Shown: positions 34,901-47,853 of the stretch, piece after piece
Layout: each line of letters opens with the position of its first letter
Position numbering within the stretch: the stretch's first letter is position 1
Origin: Branchiostoma floridae
Lineage: Eukaryota; Chordata; Leptocardii; Amphioxiformes; Branchiostomatidae
Length of the DNA stretch: 64,000 nucleotides
Assembly (NCBI RefSeq): GCF_000003815.2
Contig: NC_049993.1
Coordinates: 7,107,946-7,171,945, forward strand
Direction: 5' to 3'
Program-made: the position numbers and the translations under genes
The notes under the pieces: generated by a model
Told to the model about the DNA's origin: nothing
The model's database searches: none
The model's input: only the letters and a program-made list of their open reading frames with translations

Positions 34901-36364
34901 GCTACTTGGTGTAATAACGTTGGGTAGAATAGTTATGGCAGTGTGGCAAATTCGCACTGTAAATGGATAACCTCATCTTGCTAGAGCCCGCGCTTCCTAG
35001 TTGGTCTTAAATCAATGCTGTTTCATTCAATCTGATGAATGATGCGTTTCGCTCGTACCGAGGTAAGATCAACAACAATGAATGGTAGCAATCCCGCATG
35101 CCAACTACAAATATGTTACGCGTTACAGGTACATATTTGATTTACAGACCATTATTGCTAGGAAAGGGTGCTTCATATTTCTCCCGTAGCTGCTCAGGCG
35201 ATATATTTCATTCCGCGAACGATTTACGATATCCACGGCAAACTATGTGATAGAAACATTCAGACGTATCGCTTGAGTTGTGAACCGTATTTGGGCGCGT
35301 TTGTCTCAATGCTAATACTGCGTTTCTGTTGCCGTATTATTGCAGCCCCAGCACATTGAATCATGAAACAATATTGAAAGGGCACTTATTACCTGAAGGC
35401 AGCGAGGAGAAATGAACATTGAGCAACATAAGTGGTCTTTCATGACGGAGAAGGGGAAATCTATACCAATAACCTCCTACAGAAATGCACTGGGGATTTG
35501 GGGGTTCTAAATTCACACCTACGCAGGAAAGCAAACAATTTCAGTCTAATTTCACACCTACACTGCAGTTTACAAATCATGCGTTTTCGTTGATACCTTA
35601 TTATTCATACAATACAAGGACTGTGAAATCTGATTTCAGAGAATGTCTTCTGCTCACAACTTGAGGAACTGCGCTTATTTCTTGTCACAACACCGAAGAC
35701 ATTTCAACATCGTATTTACAAAAGGACATCACTTGAGCTGCCAACTTAAAAGCTAAAGCCGTCCAATCGATACAAACTTACACCACCAAATAGGCTGGCG
35801 ATTTTTCATGTATCCAAGACGGCACTGGCCGCTCTTGCTTTGGTTTCACGTGCATCGCGCAATGGTGTAATTAATCCCCCTGTGGACGTTAATAGGCTTA
35901 CTGTGCACTTTAAATGTTTTATAAGCAATTTTGCCTTAATGATCCCTGGCGAAAAACTGTTGCCCAGCCGTTGTGACCTAGCTGTGAGCGCCGCACTAAC
36001 TCTATCGGTTATGGTACCCGGTGTAAGTCCGGCTGATTACCTTATGATCCTCTCTATGTTTGAAGTAGTGACCCACAGTTTATCTTTTAGATTGGCTCCA
36101 ACTGTGCAATCCCTTCAGTCAAGCGTCACTAAAATCAACAAAGTCTAAGTAGGAATTTCTATTCGGGCGTAAAGCATGATCTATCCAGGATCAGAACTGG
36201 CGGCCAGACGTCGTGACCAGAGGGATCAGACTAGACGTCCTTTGTGGGTTTGAGAATCCCCTTCATCTGACCTCCTTTGTCCCGGTATTACGTGAACACG
36301 GTGCCTGGGCGCCACAGTCATGCATACCCTGACTTAGGAATACTTCACGTCAGCTAACAATCTA

Positions 36365-36495
36365 CGGGTTTCCATCCTTGCAAAAATCCTCACAACGAGA
36401 TGCCCTTCTAAGGACTTGAATCGGGATCTCCCAGTTACCAGCTAATTGGAAGCCGACTGTGAGGCCACTACCCCTTGTGCTACAAGGACCCGGGT
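36365..36495 (-). mobile_element. SINE head (tRNA-like) with start of body
   Basis: On the minus strand GGTCCTTGTAGCACAAGGGG followed by TAGTGGCCTCACAGTCGGC has tRNA 5' arm and A-box character. GATCCCGATTCAAGTCC is a good B-box. The next part (AGAAGGGCATCT) matches the corresponding position of the 9.2-kb copy (GGAGGGGCATCT). The body beyond this is lost or too diverged. It is not a functional tRNA gene because the cloverleaf cannot be completed convincingly. Confidence 0.6.
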
Positions 36496-38318
36496 TTAAT
36501 TTAGCACGACCTCTCTGCAGCACAACCTCCGTTGTCAGGAGCGAGCCCCGATTGAACATTTCAAGTCTCCGCCAGCCTTTAGTCTGAGCAACACAGATAA
36601 GGAGTTTATTCCTATCACGATTTAACAATCAAAACTGATGTATTGAGTCTCAACACTGATACTAAATGGTTATGGTAGCTCTCCTTTATGTCATGTCTCA
36701 AATCATTCACATTAGGATATGAGAATTTTTGGACTAGACATTTCAGGGGAAACATTCGAATGATGTTTGACGCATTGCTGGTGACAGGATCATCATCAAC
36801 AATACACCTTTTGGTAGGAGAAAGGAACACACTACTTGCCATTGATTGATTCGTTCAACCAATTCGGCACGGCTACTATGTCCATATCATTGCTTTAAAC
36901 GTTGTTATGCCAAGTGACTAGAGGGTCCCAGTGGAATAGTGTGTCTTATTGCCTTTGCTTGGTTCTACATTAGAACGTAACGCGACAAGGCCATTACTCC
37001 TGGGCCAGGTACAAAGATGGTGAAGACAACGGGAACGGACAGAATAATCACTTTTCGAGGTACAGTAATAGTAAGCAAGGACTGGAAATCTAAAGCATAA
37101 TAGATATAGATATTGATGTAGATGATTTGAAGAAAAGATTGAGAGCTAAGGACTACGCAGCATGAGTCAAAAGTGGTTCGTTCAAAATATTCTGGAAGGT
37201 TTGCTGACAATGAATAGTAACGTAATGCAACCCACCAAATAAATAAAAAAATACATTCTACATGCGCCTACATCTGATACGTTAAGCCTCAATTTATATG
37301 GAAGGACGGTATTATACATTGAGCACTGGATAAACTGCAAGTACATGAGCTGATCGCGACTTGCCGAGCATTGCAGTCTGTTGAGCGGGTATTATCCAGT
37401 TCCTCTGTCTTTGTTGGTATGTATATGTATTAAAATGCGCAAACAATGCAGCTTCTTCCTCTTACATCTTAAGGCAATTAGTGTTAGCTAGACCTAGGAC
37501 ACAAAACCTACAAAGAAAGTTAGAATAAAACCTACCTCTACCGTGAACTTGTTCCACGAGCTATGAACACGGCAGTACTCGTACCCTTGCTGCAACGCGT
37601 GCGTCTGCAATATCACTAGTGGGGTCCAATTATGTCTCTTCGACCCGAAACACGAATGTATGCAAATGACCTCGTTTATGCTCGTTCTCCATAACAGCTT
37701 CAACTTAGTCAGCAATCGTCTATAATGGGCAGAATTACTCAGGTCACATCGAATTAGTGTTTCCCAAATTTCCACAATACGAATCAAACGTCCATTTGCG
37801 ACCCCATATACGTTTAGCAGTCTACTCTTTGATCACCTCAGCGAAATAGGTTCATTTCGCGTCTGCAGAAATGAGCTGGCAGGGATGGGGATCTGCCAAT
37901 ATAGTTTCCCACGTAGAACAGCTTCACATTTCCCGGGATAGACATAAGAAAGACCGTATTCGGGAATTACAGAAAGCAGTCATATAAAAGCTACGACCAG
38001 TACTCACAAGCCCAATTTGTCTGTTGTTTCTCTAGAGGCGATAAGGGGTCCCTGGCCTGGCCGGCTCCCCGCGGCCGTGGGTGGTAGCTGATAGCGCGGG
38101 GATGTGAGTGTCGGTCATGTGAGGAGTTCCCCTCGCCGCTGAGCCTTCGTCACGGTCAAGGTTCTGTAGCCTGCAGGGCCCGACCGAGCCTTCCAACCCG
38201 AAGCGCGATTAGAGCAAGAATTTATTCCATCTTCGATTCTGACCAGCTCCATCAACATTCCCTATCCATCACTGCCGAGTAACGTTGGATCCAAAAGGGC
38301 TGAAGTTTCTCGGGCCGT

Positions 38319-38440
38319 TGCCCCGTCCATGGTGCTGACGCCGCTGTGAGTGTAAACGGGTTCCCGTAAAGATTACTACTTTCCGGAAAGCCGCTACAAA
38401 GGCCGCTGTGAATGTAGAGGTGCCATCTCGAATTCTGGCA
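38319..38440. repeat. Dispersed repeat, partner at 5.1 kb
   Basis: CCCCGTCCATGGTGCTGACG and flanks match 5118-5255. The second similarity block is GTAGAGGTGCCATCTCGAAT. The copy is embedded in a GC-rich neighbourhood. Its class is unknown. Confidence 0.55.
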
Positions 38441-40172
38441 GCAGTTCGTCTTCACGGCAAGAGTTCGAGAATGAATTGACTCGCTAACAACACGAGGCGG
38501 CTTCAGGATGTTTATGTAAATGAGTTCATTACTTACCCCATGTTGTTAAGGACGACAGGTATGAATGTGGCCGATACACTTGGCAAACAATTAGTGCCTC
38601 TTTTCAAATATGGCTTCACTGTTAGTATTAATCAAGCCAGGGACTGGAGGAGCATTCAGAAAGGAGGCTGTAAAGGGCACGGCGTTATTGCCAATTATCG
38701 TCGCTGAAAAGTCGGCATTTCCGTGCGGCATCTGGGCCGGCGCTTCCCATGTTTATTCGGGACGATATGATTAACTTCATCGTCTGAATGGTAGGCTGCG
38801 GCTGGTAAGTCCTGCTACATCAATCGTTAAGTTTACTATCAATCCCGTGCCATTAAAAGTTTCGTTTGTTGTATATTTTGTCCCGCATTGGGTTTGCAAG
38901 ACCTATAGTAATTCAATTGCCAGCTCTCCAGAAGGCAACGAGACTGTACATTGCTTTATTGGACTGTAAATTTCCGCTCCAGTAGAGAAGTCAATATATT
39001 TTCTAAGCAAAACTCACGGCCCAACCAAAAGGAAAAAGCGAAACCCACTTATTTGACAGCCACGAGTTGATAAGTGCATCCTGTAACAGAAGAATATCAA
39101 ACTATACGCACTCACCTTCGTGTGTTAAAGCCAGAAGTTGTCCTTCCGGGAGTGTGGTGAGTACAGAGGCTGCAGCAGTGATGCTGTAGAGCCGACTGCC
39201 TCGTCATCAGTGGGAAATGCACGAATGCAGTCACAGTCAGCAGATTGGGTCCCTTGCCTGGGGCATGATTTACACTAACAGAGCGGGAATGTAATTATGT
39301 CTCAAAATGTGTGATTGCCAAATGCATCAAGCGAAGGTGGGTGACGAGGAGGTGTGTGTAATTCCGCATACAAGATTTTAGTGTGCTTCCCCTTAAAACT
39401 GCCAATTTCACATTTTGTCACCAAGCTATATGATATCTTTATGAAATATGAGGACATTTAGTGATAGTATACCTCTCTCGTAGTCATACGGAAACAAACT
39501 TCCTCCCCATCTACTTCCAATGGTCTAACCGATGCATACATTACCTAGTCGATCCTAACAGTGATGCCTGTGACACCGGCCCCTGTGTGACGTGAACAAC
39601 TTCATAAATCCTTCTCCGCGGACAGAAATGTATAATAACTCCGATAAGGATACGCCATAAGGTGCGGAGGAAAAGCTGCGTTCTTATAACCCTTGGCTAC
39701 CCAATGGAATCGATGTAGTGCAATCTGAATGCCGATTGTCTGATTATGTCCCTGCCCCTGGATGGACAAATCGTTATGTTTGAAATGAGACGGTCCACTT
39801 GGGGGCCATACATTCCCGGGTTGTGACTTTAAAGTCCTAAAGGGTTCTCTTCGCGTCGCCTCGGAGCTATATTGTGATACTTTTTATTAGGGAAGGCACG
39901 AGGTGTACTGGTATTGCTCCCCCGGGTTTTAATAACTAGAATATTCGGTGACAGGCTTTGGAAGTATTATTAGGTCGTGATAAAGTGAAGACTAGGGATA
40001 AATAGTATAAAACTGGGAATATTACTCATCAGCTAACGACTGTCTACTAGGCTATTGAGGTCGCGGACGTTTTCCATATTCATGAAGAGTATTTCAACAC
40101 AGTGTAGACCTGAAAATGTTTCAAAGCTTGTCAATAACTCGCACTCTAGCCTGCACGATTTATTCCAAATAG

Positions 40173-40445
40173 AATGTTTGTTTATTCTCGGAGTTACAGG
40201 CAAAATAAGGGGGAAATTATAAGAATGTCCTATCTAATGTTATTTGAACATAATCAAGTCATTGCACAACAACAAAAACAGGCTTACAATCATCTGCAGT
40301 ATAGCCTTTACACTTTATTCCGAAAAGAATATTGTTGTTCTCGGAGTTACAGGCAAAATAAGAGGAAATGACCAAAGGAATCCTATCTCATCTTTCTTGA
40401 ACATGAACATGATCAAGTCATTGCACGTCAACACAAACTGGTTTT
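40173..40445. repeat. Tandem duplication of about 155 bp
   Basis: The block beginning near 40186 (TTCTCGGAGTTACAGGCAAA) recurs from 40338. Both copies continue through AATCCTATCT/TGTCCTATCT, a GAACATAATCAAGTCATTGC or GAACATGATCAAGTCATTGC phrase and an AACAAAAACAGG/AACACAAACTGG phrase. The second copy is partly diverged. There is no coding support. Confidence 0.7.
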
Positions 40446-40489
40446 GCGCATGTCGATTCATTATAAACCCGTCTAATTTTGTTCCTCAC

Positions 40490-40735
40490 TTCAGTCGAGT
40501 GGCCTTATGGCCGTCTCCTAGCCACTCAATCGAACCGCCGTAATATTTCACACGGTGGGCCGTACGTCAGATCCCCGCCGCCCATTCTCTCACCAGATTG
40601 TCTCGTGCAGGTGATTCACCGACCAGCGGGGTGAGGCCGCCATTTGTCAACACGACGTTCATCCGGGACATTAACGACGTCACAGTTGGTGACCTACTTC
40701 CGTTTCCGCGGTTCATTTTGAGTGCAGACTGAAGG
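40490..40735. other. CpG-rich block without open frame
   Basis: This block is clearly richer in G+C and CpG than its surroundings. It includes the short hairpin GAGTGGCCTTATGGCC and CCACTC, and a CRE-like half (GACGTCACAG) near 40675. No exon or RNA gene could be defined. It could be an unannotated promoter, an enhancer or an old repeat. Confidence 0.3.
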
Positions 40736-43731
40736 ATGTTTCATTTAGTGTTACAGGTACAGTTTTGTAGATTGTACAAGTAGATTTTTGGATTGACCGC
40801 ACACCAACACTTCTTGTTTACGTTTACTTTTCCGTTATTCTCATGATGTACGTCAGTTGTATTTTTACTCAATATTAGCACGAAATTTTTGCCCGATTCT
40901 CAATAAATATACCAAGAAATTGAATGTTATATAGCTAACATTACTGTTGTCTGGAATAGTTGCATCCGGTATAGAGATTCAATGAGATACAAGGCAGAAA
41001 CTTCACATGTCCAGTAGCATGCAAAGTTTACAGCCCCAAAAGATACTATGAACACGCCAGAGCAGACATGATTTGCCTAACTGTGACGTATCACCCGATC
41101 TTCTTTCATTCTCGGTTGCTCTTTGAACGCTACAAACAAAACGATAAAGCCTATCCAATGGCTAGAACTTCCACTTAGCTCAACAAATGATGATTCACAA
41201 CGGGAAGGCAACAAAAGCGGGCCACAGGTTGAAACCGTTGTGATAAAGTGATATCAACCAGCGCTTGTCTCCGTGGGAGGAAACGCATTAGCAAAATTGT
41301 CCGTATCAATTGTGATAGAATTCAGCTAATCCCCTGCTGGGTAGACGGATGGTAACGATATGCAACACTGAAGGGATAGATGGGGCATGGAGAGCCTAGA
41401 TAGGAAATATTACACAAAATAGAATTATGTGTAAGGCACCTTGTCCGTACGGGGTCATTTACCATATAACGGGGAAGAAAACACCATACAGGATTAGATG
41501 GGCGTCTTTCTATCAAAGTTTCTTCCAGGGAAACAGAATAATGATATATAAAGAACTAGAAATCATTGTCAGAGAGAGTTAATTTGACGAAAATGAGGTC
41601 GGATGCGAAGTTCTGGCGGATTCAAAGCCGTGGGTTCCTCGAGCCCATAACAGATATAGGCATGTGATGACTGTCTACTCAATGTGGACCAGGTAGTTGG
41701 CATGAAATGGAGTTATCTCTCTAAGGAGTTACTTTTATCAACGCAAATCCGATTCAGTGCGGTAATGGCACAAGAGCAATTCCAAGTCCATGCATGACGG
41801 TCCTCCGACAGTCTTAATATAGCGACACCTTCAGCCCTAACTGCACTCCATTAAGTGTCGATAGGGACTAGTATTTTCAATGTTCCAAGAAAGGTGATCT
41901 CATCTGAGCTCATCACGCCCTTGGCTGCCGTCTTAGGCATCTGAACGTGGCAATTGAATCATCGTTTTAAGGCCTTGTCTTTGTATTTAGATCATGTCGG
42001 TTAACATTAACAAATATCTCTGGCCTGACAGTTTGAACGCAAGTGAAACGGCAAGGAAAGGGGTTGTTAATTGCATTTTTGGAATCGACACATAACTTCT
42101 CTTGGACACATACAGTCTCTGAAGCGTTGTGTGCGCGTGTTTGTGTGTGTGTGTGTGGGGGGGGGGTCTAATAGAAAGGTAGGCATCAAATAATTTCTAA
42201 CCTCTAGCCAAATTCTGTATTTCTTATGAAGGGGTGTAAGACAGAGATGTATAATGTGTGATCAAACAAATAACGGATTCGATGAGTTAAAAAGGCACCT
42301 TGAAGTTGAATTAAGGAAATAATTGTGTTCGATTTCTCGAGTTGCTGCAAAGGATGAAAATGACTCGATATTCTAATGATGCTCATAAATCATTAGGCCC
42401 AACTTAGCTCTAATGCCACTTGAGAGGTTGAAACGACTGACTGAACAGTCGACCAACCAATTGACTAAGTCGATGTCAAAATCGTATCAGAGAAAAATGT
42501 AAGATGGGTAAGTCCATATAGTTTAATTTCAGTAGAGGATGCTAAGTGTTAGCATTTTTTTCTATAATAGAAAGAGGTGATTTTTTAATAGAAGGAGGTG
42601 ATTTTTTATAGTGTAATGTCAAATATATCTGCATATCATTGTCGTTGTAAGACAGTATTGACTTGTCCTGAGTGTGCAGCTATGTTGCTGGACTCAAAGA
42701 CTCTCCCCTCACCACGGTTCCAAAGCGCACTTCTCTTACGTGCCAACTATTTGCCAACATGATTGATCAGGTGAGTGACCTTTCCCGAGGAGCAGGTTGG
42801 AAATGGCGACCTTTTGAACAGAACGATCTGTAAAGGCGGATGAAGTTCACAGCTAACGACGGTTCGGGCGACCTTTCCACTCACCAGCCGAGTGGTAGGG
42901 CATACTTGGAGTTCTCCGGTACCTAATTGGCGCCGTTTTTGGATCCCTCAGCTCTCTGCAGATGGCATTAACGACGAAAGTGTCTCGTACAGACGACTCG
43001 CAGAGGTTAGTGGCCAGCTAGGACTGTTTCCACACCGCCGCCTGGCTAGACTGAATTGTAGATGAAGCATTCACCATTGCAAAATTCATATATGAATTGA
43101 AATATTTGACTTTATGCGCGGTAAAGTCGACTGAAAAAAACTTTTTATCACCTAAAAGTGATGATTATAAACGGCATTTTCCATTCACTCAGAGCAATGC
43201 CATACTTAAGTTGTTAGTATGAAGTATAAAGCGTACCCTTGGTGAAATACTTTTGGTAAGATGGGCGCCAATCGTCTGGCCTTTTTTTAGTAAGTTCAAG
43301 TTCATAGTGCAATAAGCATTTGGCAGGATGGAGGATCATGAGATGAAGGATGGAGGACCATGAAGAAGGTGGAACAGTTGGTGTACACGATGTTTTACTT
43401 AAGTGCAATGAACATTGAATCGCCAGGCCTGAATGAAGGACCTGTAGCAACATTTCAAGTTTCCCAAGACGTTTCTGTTTTGGGCGCCAATTATATGTAC
43501 GTAAATGTGTTTGTTTCCATCATAAAAAGCCGTGGATGGACCACTATGATGTTTTTTGAAACTGCCAAGACATTTTCAAAAATTGAAACTTGGTATCTCA
43601 TTGCTTTCCGTTACTTTCTGATTCAGGCACAGTAGACGGATTTTGTCTTTACATGTACATTTACTGATCCTCGGTGATTAGGCGTAGATGCAGTCTGAAC
43701 ATGCCGTCTTGGCTTGCTGATTAAGGCTTAC

Positions 43732-44022
43732 TTTTCCAGTCGTCCGTTGTGTTGAAACAACAAACAGAAACGATACGGAGTTCACTTTCGATCATAGTCA
43801 CCAGTTTTAGGCCTGACACGTCTGAATGGGTCACTGCACCAAGGACGCCGTGTGCCCTCTCCACCGTCCACTGGCAGTGCGCTATGATGACATACCACCT
43901 CCTCAGCACCTCTCTCACCCCAATAAGGGGATATAAACGAGGGTTCAGGAGGTCGTCCTGGTAACACCGGCTCTGCGCATGGTCCGTGTCTCCACTGGCG
44001 CCGTACCAGTAATCGCCAACGA
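43732..44022 (-). CDS. Orphan phase 1-1 exon, 97 codons
   Basis: This open stretch is bounded by a good acceptor (ACTACTTGCTTTCCAG) and donor (AAAAGTAAGC). It is exactly 291 bases, begins and ends in phase 1, and favours C- and G-ending codons (GTG, CTG, CAG, TAC, GAC), unlike the AT-rich surroundings. The peptide includes VVGDYWYGASGDTDHA, SRCYQDDLLNPR, RRWYVIIAHCQW and ESELRIVSVCCF. It has four cysteines. I recognise no domain. The length and phase match an exon encoding one extracellular module, as in the Ig gene at 16-25 kb, but the sequence does not show an Ig signature. Partner exons were not found. Confidence 0.45.
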
Positions 44023-44098
44023 CTGGAAAGCAAGTAGTGTTGCTGTTAAAGTCTTGATGTATTAACGTAGGTGTGCTCACTGGTTTATTAGCATCCAA

Positions 44099-45727
44099 CT
44101 CTTCAGACTTGGCAGCTGTGTGGCATCGATTTTGTGTACTTCTGGAGAGTGTTGCAGCCTGTCTTTACTGATTGACTTATTCTAACTTTCAGTGGCCTTG
44201 GGCAGCATGTCATTTAAAGAAAACTCTTGGGGGGAACGTACTAACGAAAATGAGCTTAAGAAATCACTGGCTACACGACAGCCATAGCATAACAAATGGT
44301 GAAGGTGTGAATGCCACACGTGAAAAATAATACAGCAAGCATCATTGCGTATGCTAAGTATGATACAAATACTTGTATTACATTTGGGCGGTGTTCAGTG
44401 AATAATACATCATTCCCTGTGTAAAGGCACGGATTTAAATCCTTTTCCTGGGTTTAATATCAAGATTGATGTGTTTACATGTAATTGTAAGCTTCTGGAA
44501 TCGCACAGCATATCAGGCTGACGTGAAATATTCTCACTTGCTATATTATATATTATCTGTACAATAAAAGATTTGCTTCCTGAAAAAGAGATCTTTGGCG
44601 GGAGGGGGGATGCAGATAGCTGATGCAAATGATACACTTCTGTTAGCTTTATGTCGGTCTAATGAATAGAGACGATACAAAAACAAGTGCAACCTGTTTC
44701 ATATTCATAACTATCGATCTGTAATTCCCTTGATAACTTCCCCTAACAATCACGCGTTTCTTTCGTCCCTTGTGGATTAGGATTCAAGGCCAAAGGTATT
44801 TGCCCACCCTGGTATAGCTTAGTTACCCCCATTGAGACGCGTTGACGTCTGACGTGTGGGGACTTCAGGCTTGAAACCAACTGCTATCCAGCGATTCATC
44901 GTCTTAATCTGATGCTAGCCTGGCATCCATCTCTGTTGTAGCTACAGGGTTTGTTGTAACTCACCTCTGCAAATTTACTACAAGAAGTGTTTGCGGAGGT
45001 GACTAAAAGAATGCGGTACTAGAAATGGGTACCAGGCAAATGCGAAGGTGCAGCAGTTGTTTACCAGAGAAACTTTGAATTTTTTAGTAGTTTGAGCTGT
45101 GAAAATAGACTTACAACCGTCCCTCAGCGTTAGGGCTTCGCAACTGGGGGAATAAGCCGGATTTGTCACATGCCCTGACCTCTCGCAGAACGTGTTCTTG
45201 AGAGATTTCGATCTATTGACAGTGACTTCAGTGGAATTAACCCGATTTCTTAGAAACCGATAGTGAAGATGTAAACAAGGCTAGTGAATGTCTGTATTGG
45301 TAGTTCTGAAGTTAAATGAACTACGCACCATAAAAACGAAAGGAAGTCAATGCCCTCCTCACGTAGCTGAGATGGCTAAGTTTTTCATATCCAGTCGTTT
45401 GGGAGCTTTACATTCGTCGTAAATGTCTTTCACTATCTTCTGATAGTAGGTGGTAAATAAGACCAAACCAGCGAACAAATGAGATAGCACTGGCTATTTA
45501 TGACGAGGATTTCTGCTTCCTATCGATTTGCCGGAGCGCTCTAGCTGAGGGTGGTGAATCATCTCTTATGTCCCAGGATATAATGCACGGCTGAGTGTTG
45601 TTTCAGTATCTCTATCTGATGAAAGTGTCTTGCTCTAGATATTCTGGACATTTCATAAAAATAAAAGACTATTTATCATGGAAGCTCATCTTTGTTGGTA
45701 GTAATCATAGCTGAACTTTCTTCCAAC
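44099..45727. other. No gene seen
   Basis: The stretch is AT-rich and I found no supportable exon in it. A possible lone end of the TAGCCTGG inverted-repeat family lies near 44914-44930. Confidence 0.5.
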
Positions 45728-46235
45728 ACGAAGGTATACTTACTTATTTGAACCCTTTGCCGTATTCGGAGCATAGGCCACCGATGATCGTCCTCCACTT
45801 CACCCGTCTCTGGGTCTTCCTTCTCAGGTCGTGCCAGCCAGTACTGATGCTCCTCATCTCTTCCTCAGTGTCCCTTCTCCAGCTGTTCTTGGGCCTTCCC
45901 CGCGCCTCTTTCGTTTGCCCTGTGGGTTTTAGGTCAGGGCCTGTTGTGTTATGCTTGTTGGTGATTTTCTGAGAGTGTGCCCTATCCAGGACCACTTCCT
46001 CTTGATGAGGATCTGACTTTCCACTGGCTCTTGTCCTGCTCTTTCCCACAGCTCCAGGTTGCTAATCTTGTCTGACCACTTGATCTTAAAGGTCCTCCGG
46101 ATCCTCACACAGGTGTTAATGAAAGTTTGTGTCCTGTACTGTGTTGCTTTTGTTGTTCTCCAGGTCTCAGATCCGTAGAGCAGTACTGATTTGACATTAG
46201 AGTTCACATCAGAGTATGTATATACGAAGGTATAC
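45728..46235 (-). mobile_element. 5'-truncated RTE-like non-LTR retrotransposon with 12-bp target duplication
   Basis: The insert (45740-46223, 484 bp) is flanked on both sides by ACGAAGGTATAC (45728-45739 and 46224-46235). On the minus strand it encodes the C-terminal tail of a reverse transcriptase protein: [33 protein letters not shown] and ARGRPKNSWRRDTEEEM, ending VKWRTIIGGLCSE. The frame is broken by a TAA in place of the usual tryptophan codon after QALT (ending at 45929) and by a frameshift near 45900. The 3' end is a short AAGT repeat (AAATAAGTAAGTA) rather than poly(A), as in RTE-type elements. It is dead but fairly young, given the exact target duplication. Confidence 0.9.
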
Positions 46236-47853
46236 GCGGATCAAATTTTCAACGACCACAGTCGCTTCCTTCAGGATTAATAATAACAATTAAGGATTGT
46301 TGAAATCTCTGAAATCACTTGATTGTGGTGGCAACGTAGAGTACTAATTTTATCCTAGGAGGTCTTGTTTTATCTTTGGTGAATTTTGATTCTGATTATA
46401 AAGCTCCCGACTTTCGTCTAAGTGCTGTACCCCACTTAGTCGCTTGGTGGCACTGTCGAATACGTGGCTACGCACTATATAGCTATGTATAAGGCAATTT
46501 CGAAACCGCCAAAGAAAAGAAGGGTCTAATTGTAGGTGAGAAAATCGGAAACGGCGTGCTAAAAGCGACATCTTTTGAACATCTAAGTATGTGCAGCCAT
46601 TTCGACACCTTGAAAACACCCCTATCAAACGGATTATACCAACCAGTGCCATAGGACAGTTTCGCTGACCTGGGTATCCCATGAGTATCATGACTCCCAT
46701 GAAGTAGAAGTAGAATTATTGTATTGTCAAAAGTGTCAATTCACATGGCGTGCTTTTCCAATGGGTCAAACGACAGTGACATACTATAGTTTCTTTTTTT
46801 GCGATCCTTTCGTATGGCTATTTTCGTACACCAAGCTACTCCCAAAGCTGGCATGTAGAAAGTGCGGGTGTCTCGGCGTACATACACGCATGTTGGATGT
46901 ATCTGTCTAATGCTTAATATATCTGTCTATATATACTCAGGTCTTCCTAATATACCTGCCCCTAAATAGGTGCACTCTATTCTGGTGGTGTCCTTTTCGG
47001 AGGATGTCTGTGCAATAGATTATTGAGCGTGATTCAGAAGTCAAACATTTGTCAAAAGCCGAGATAAATATAGTACAGGTCCGTCACAATGTGAGCCTTG
47101 AGGGCGGTGACCTCATTGCGATCACGCTGTGATCCAAACTTTGTCAGATCATCCAAACAATTTCATTGCTAAAAAACAATGTTTTTAACATATCAAGGAT
47201 TACACAAAGTCTTCTTCATTGGACACGTTTCTTGACATCCATCATAGAAAATCACGCAGTCATTGGAAAGACTTTCGACATTTGGCAGTTTATTATTCTT
47301 CGCAACAGTGGATTGGTATAGGGAATCAAAATATCTGGATTTACATATCCAGGTACCATATGATTTAGTTTCATGATGAAGTCGGGTACTTTCGTTCAAC
47401 ACAAGCAAATATTTTCAGAAATCTCAGTCGGTGTGAGCTACATTTGCTCGTGTTGAAAGAAAGTATCAAACTATATCATGGAATGGACAAACACAGATGA
47501 GCTTTCATGCTAATAGAAAAGTAGCAGATTTGATTTAGGTTGAGTTACAGAAGCTGGAAAGATAAACACACAGGAACATGAAGAAGCTTCCAAAGAATTT
47601 GCAAATATATTTGATTTGTCTTTTAATTTCAATAATTTCCAACGCCCGTAACGAATAGCAATGATCACGTTATCACCAATCATCACAGGTATAATTGGCG
47701 GTGATAAATCATTTAAGGACACTGCGACCGGAAATTACGGAGAATCCCGACATAGCGATTAGCGGGCGTGTTTGTCTGTGCGTGGCACGGGCAGCTGTCA
47801 TATCCATCACCTCCTGGAACCGGGCGGCCCCTGTACACTTCCAGGAAAATAAA
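46236..47853. other. No confident gene
   Basis: A minus-strand frame near 46350-46700 is open for 116 codons but has no splice or codon support. CCTGAAGGAAGCGACTGTGG on the minus strand near 46255-46275 resembles sequence found at ends of some retroelements but is too short to assign. The last 150 bases are GC-rich and probably include the promoter or 5' untranslated region of the cysteine-rich gene that starts at 47854. Confidence 0.4.

Larger units (their letters stand above)
31961..43731. other. Gene-poor stretch
   Basis: No open frame here has the length, bias or splice context of a gene. Items listed separately include a SINE head at 36.4 kb, a dispersed repeat at 38.3 kb, a tandem duplication at 40.2 kb and a CpG-rich block at 40.5 kb. 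A second GC-rich block lies at about 38035-38220. A GT/G-run microsatellite lies near 42128-42167. A 23-bp tandem duplication (AATAGAAAGAGGTGATTTTT and a near copy) lies near 42565-42611. Confidence 0.5.

Noticed and set aside
36365..36495. Functional tRNA gene
   Set aside because: A- and B-boxes are recognisable but a full cloverleaf with a paired acceptor stem cannot be drawn.
39117..39230. Minus-strand segment ending CACGAAG/GTGAGT, possibly a signal-peptide exon
   Set aside because: The reading frames give no clear hydrophobic signal after an ATG, and no following exon matches its phase.
42700..42772. Plus-strand ATGATTGATCAG/GTGAGT, possible start exon
   Set aside because: It has only four codons before the donor and no downstream exon in phase, so it is likely chance.
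46247..46290. CTGAAGGA...GAAAA hairpin, considered as a hammerhead ribozyme remnant
   Set aside because: The conserved CTGATGA core is not intact and no closing stems I and III are evident.
46350..46700. Minus-strand frame of 116 codons
   Set aside because: No start context, no splice or polyadenylation support, mixed codon use. Possibly part of an old repeat.
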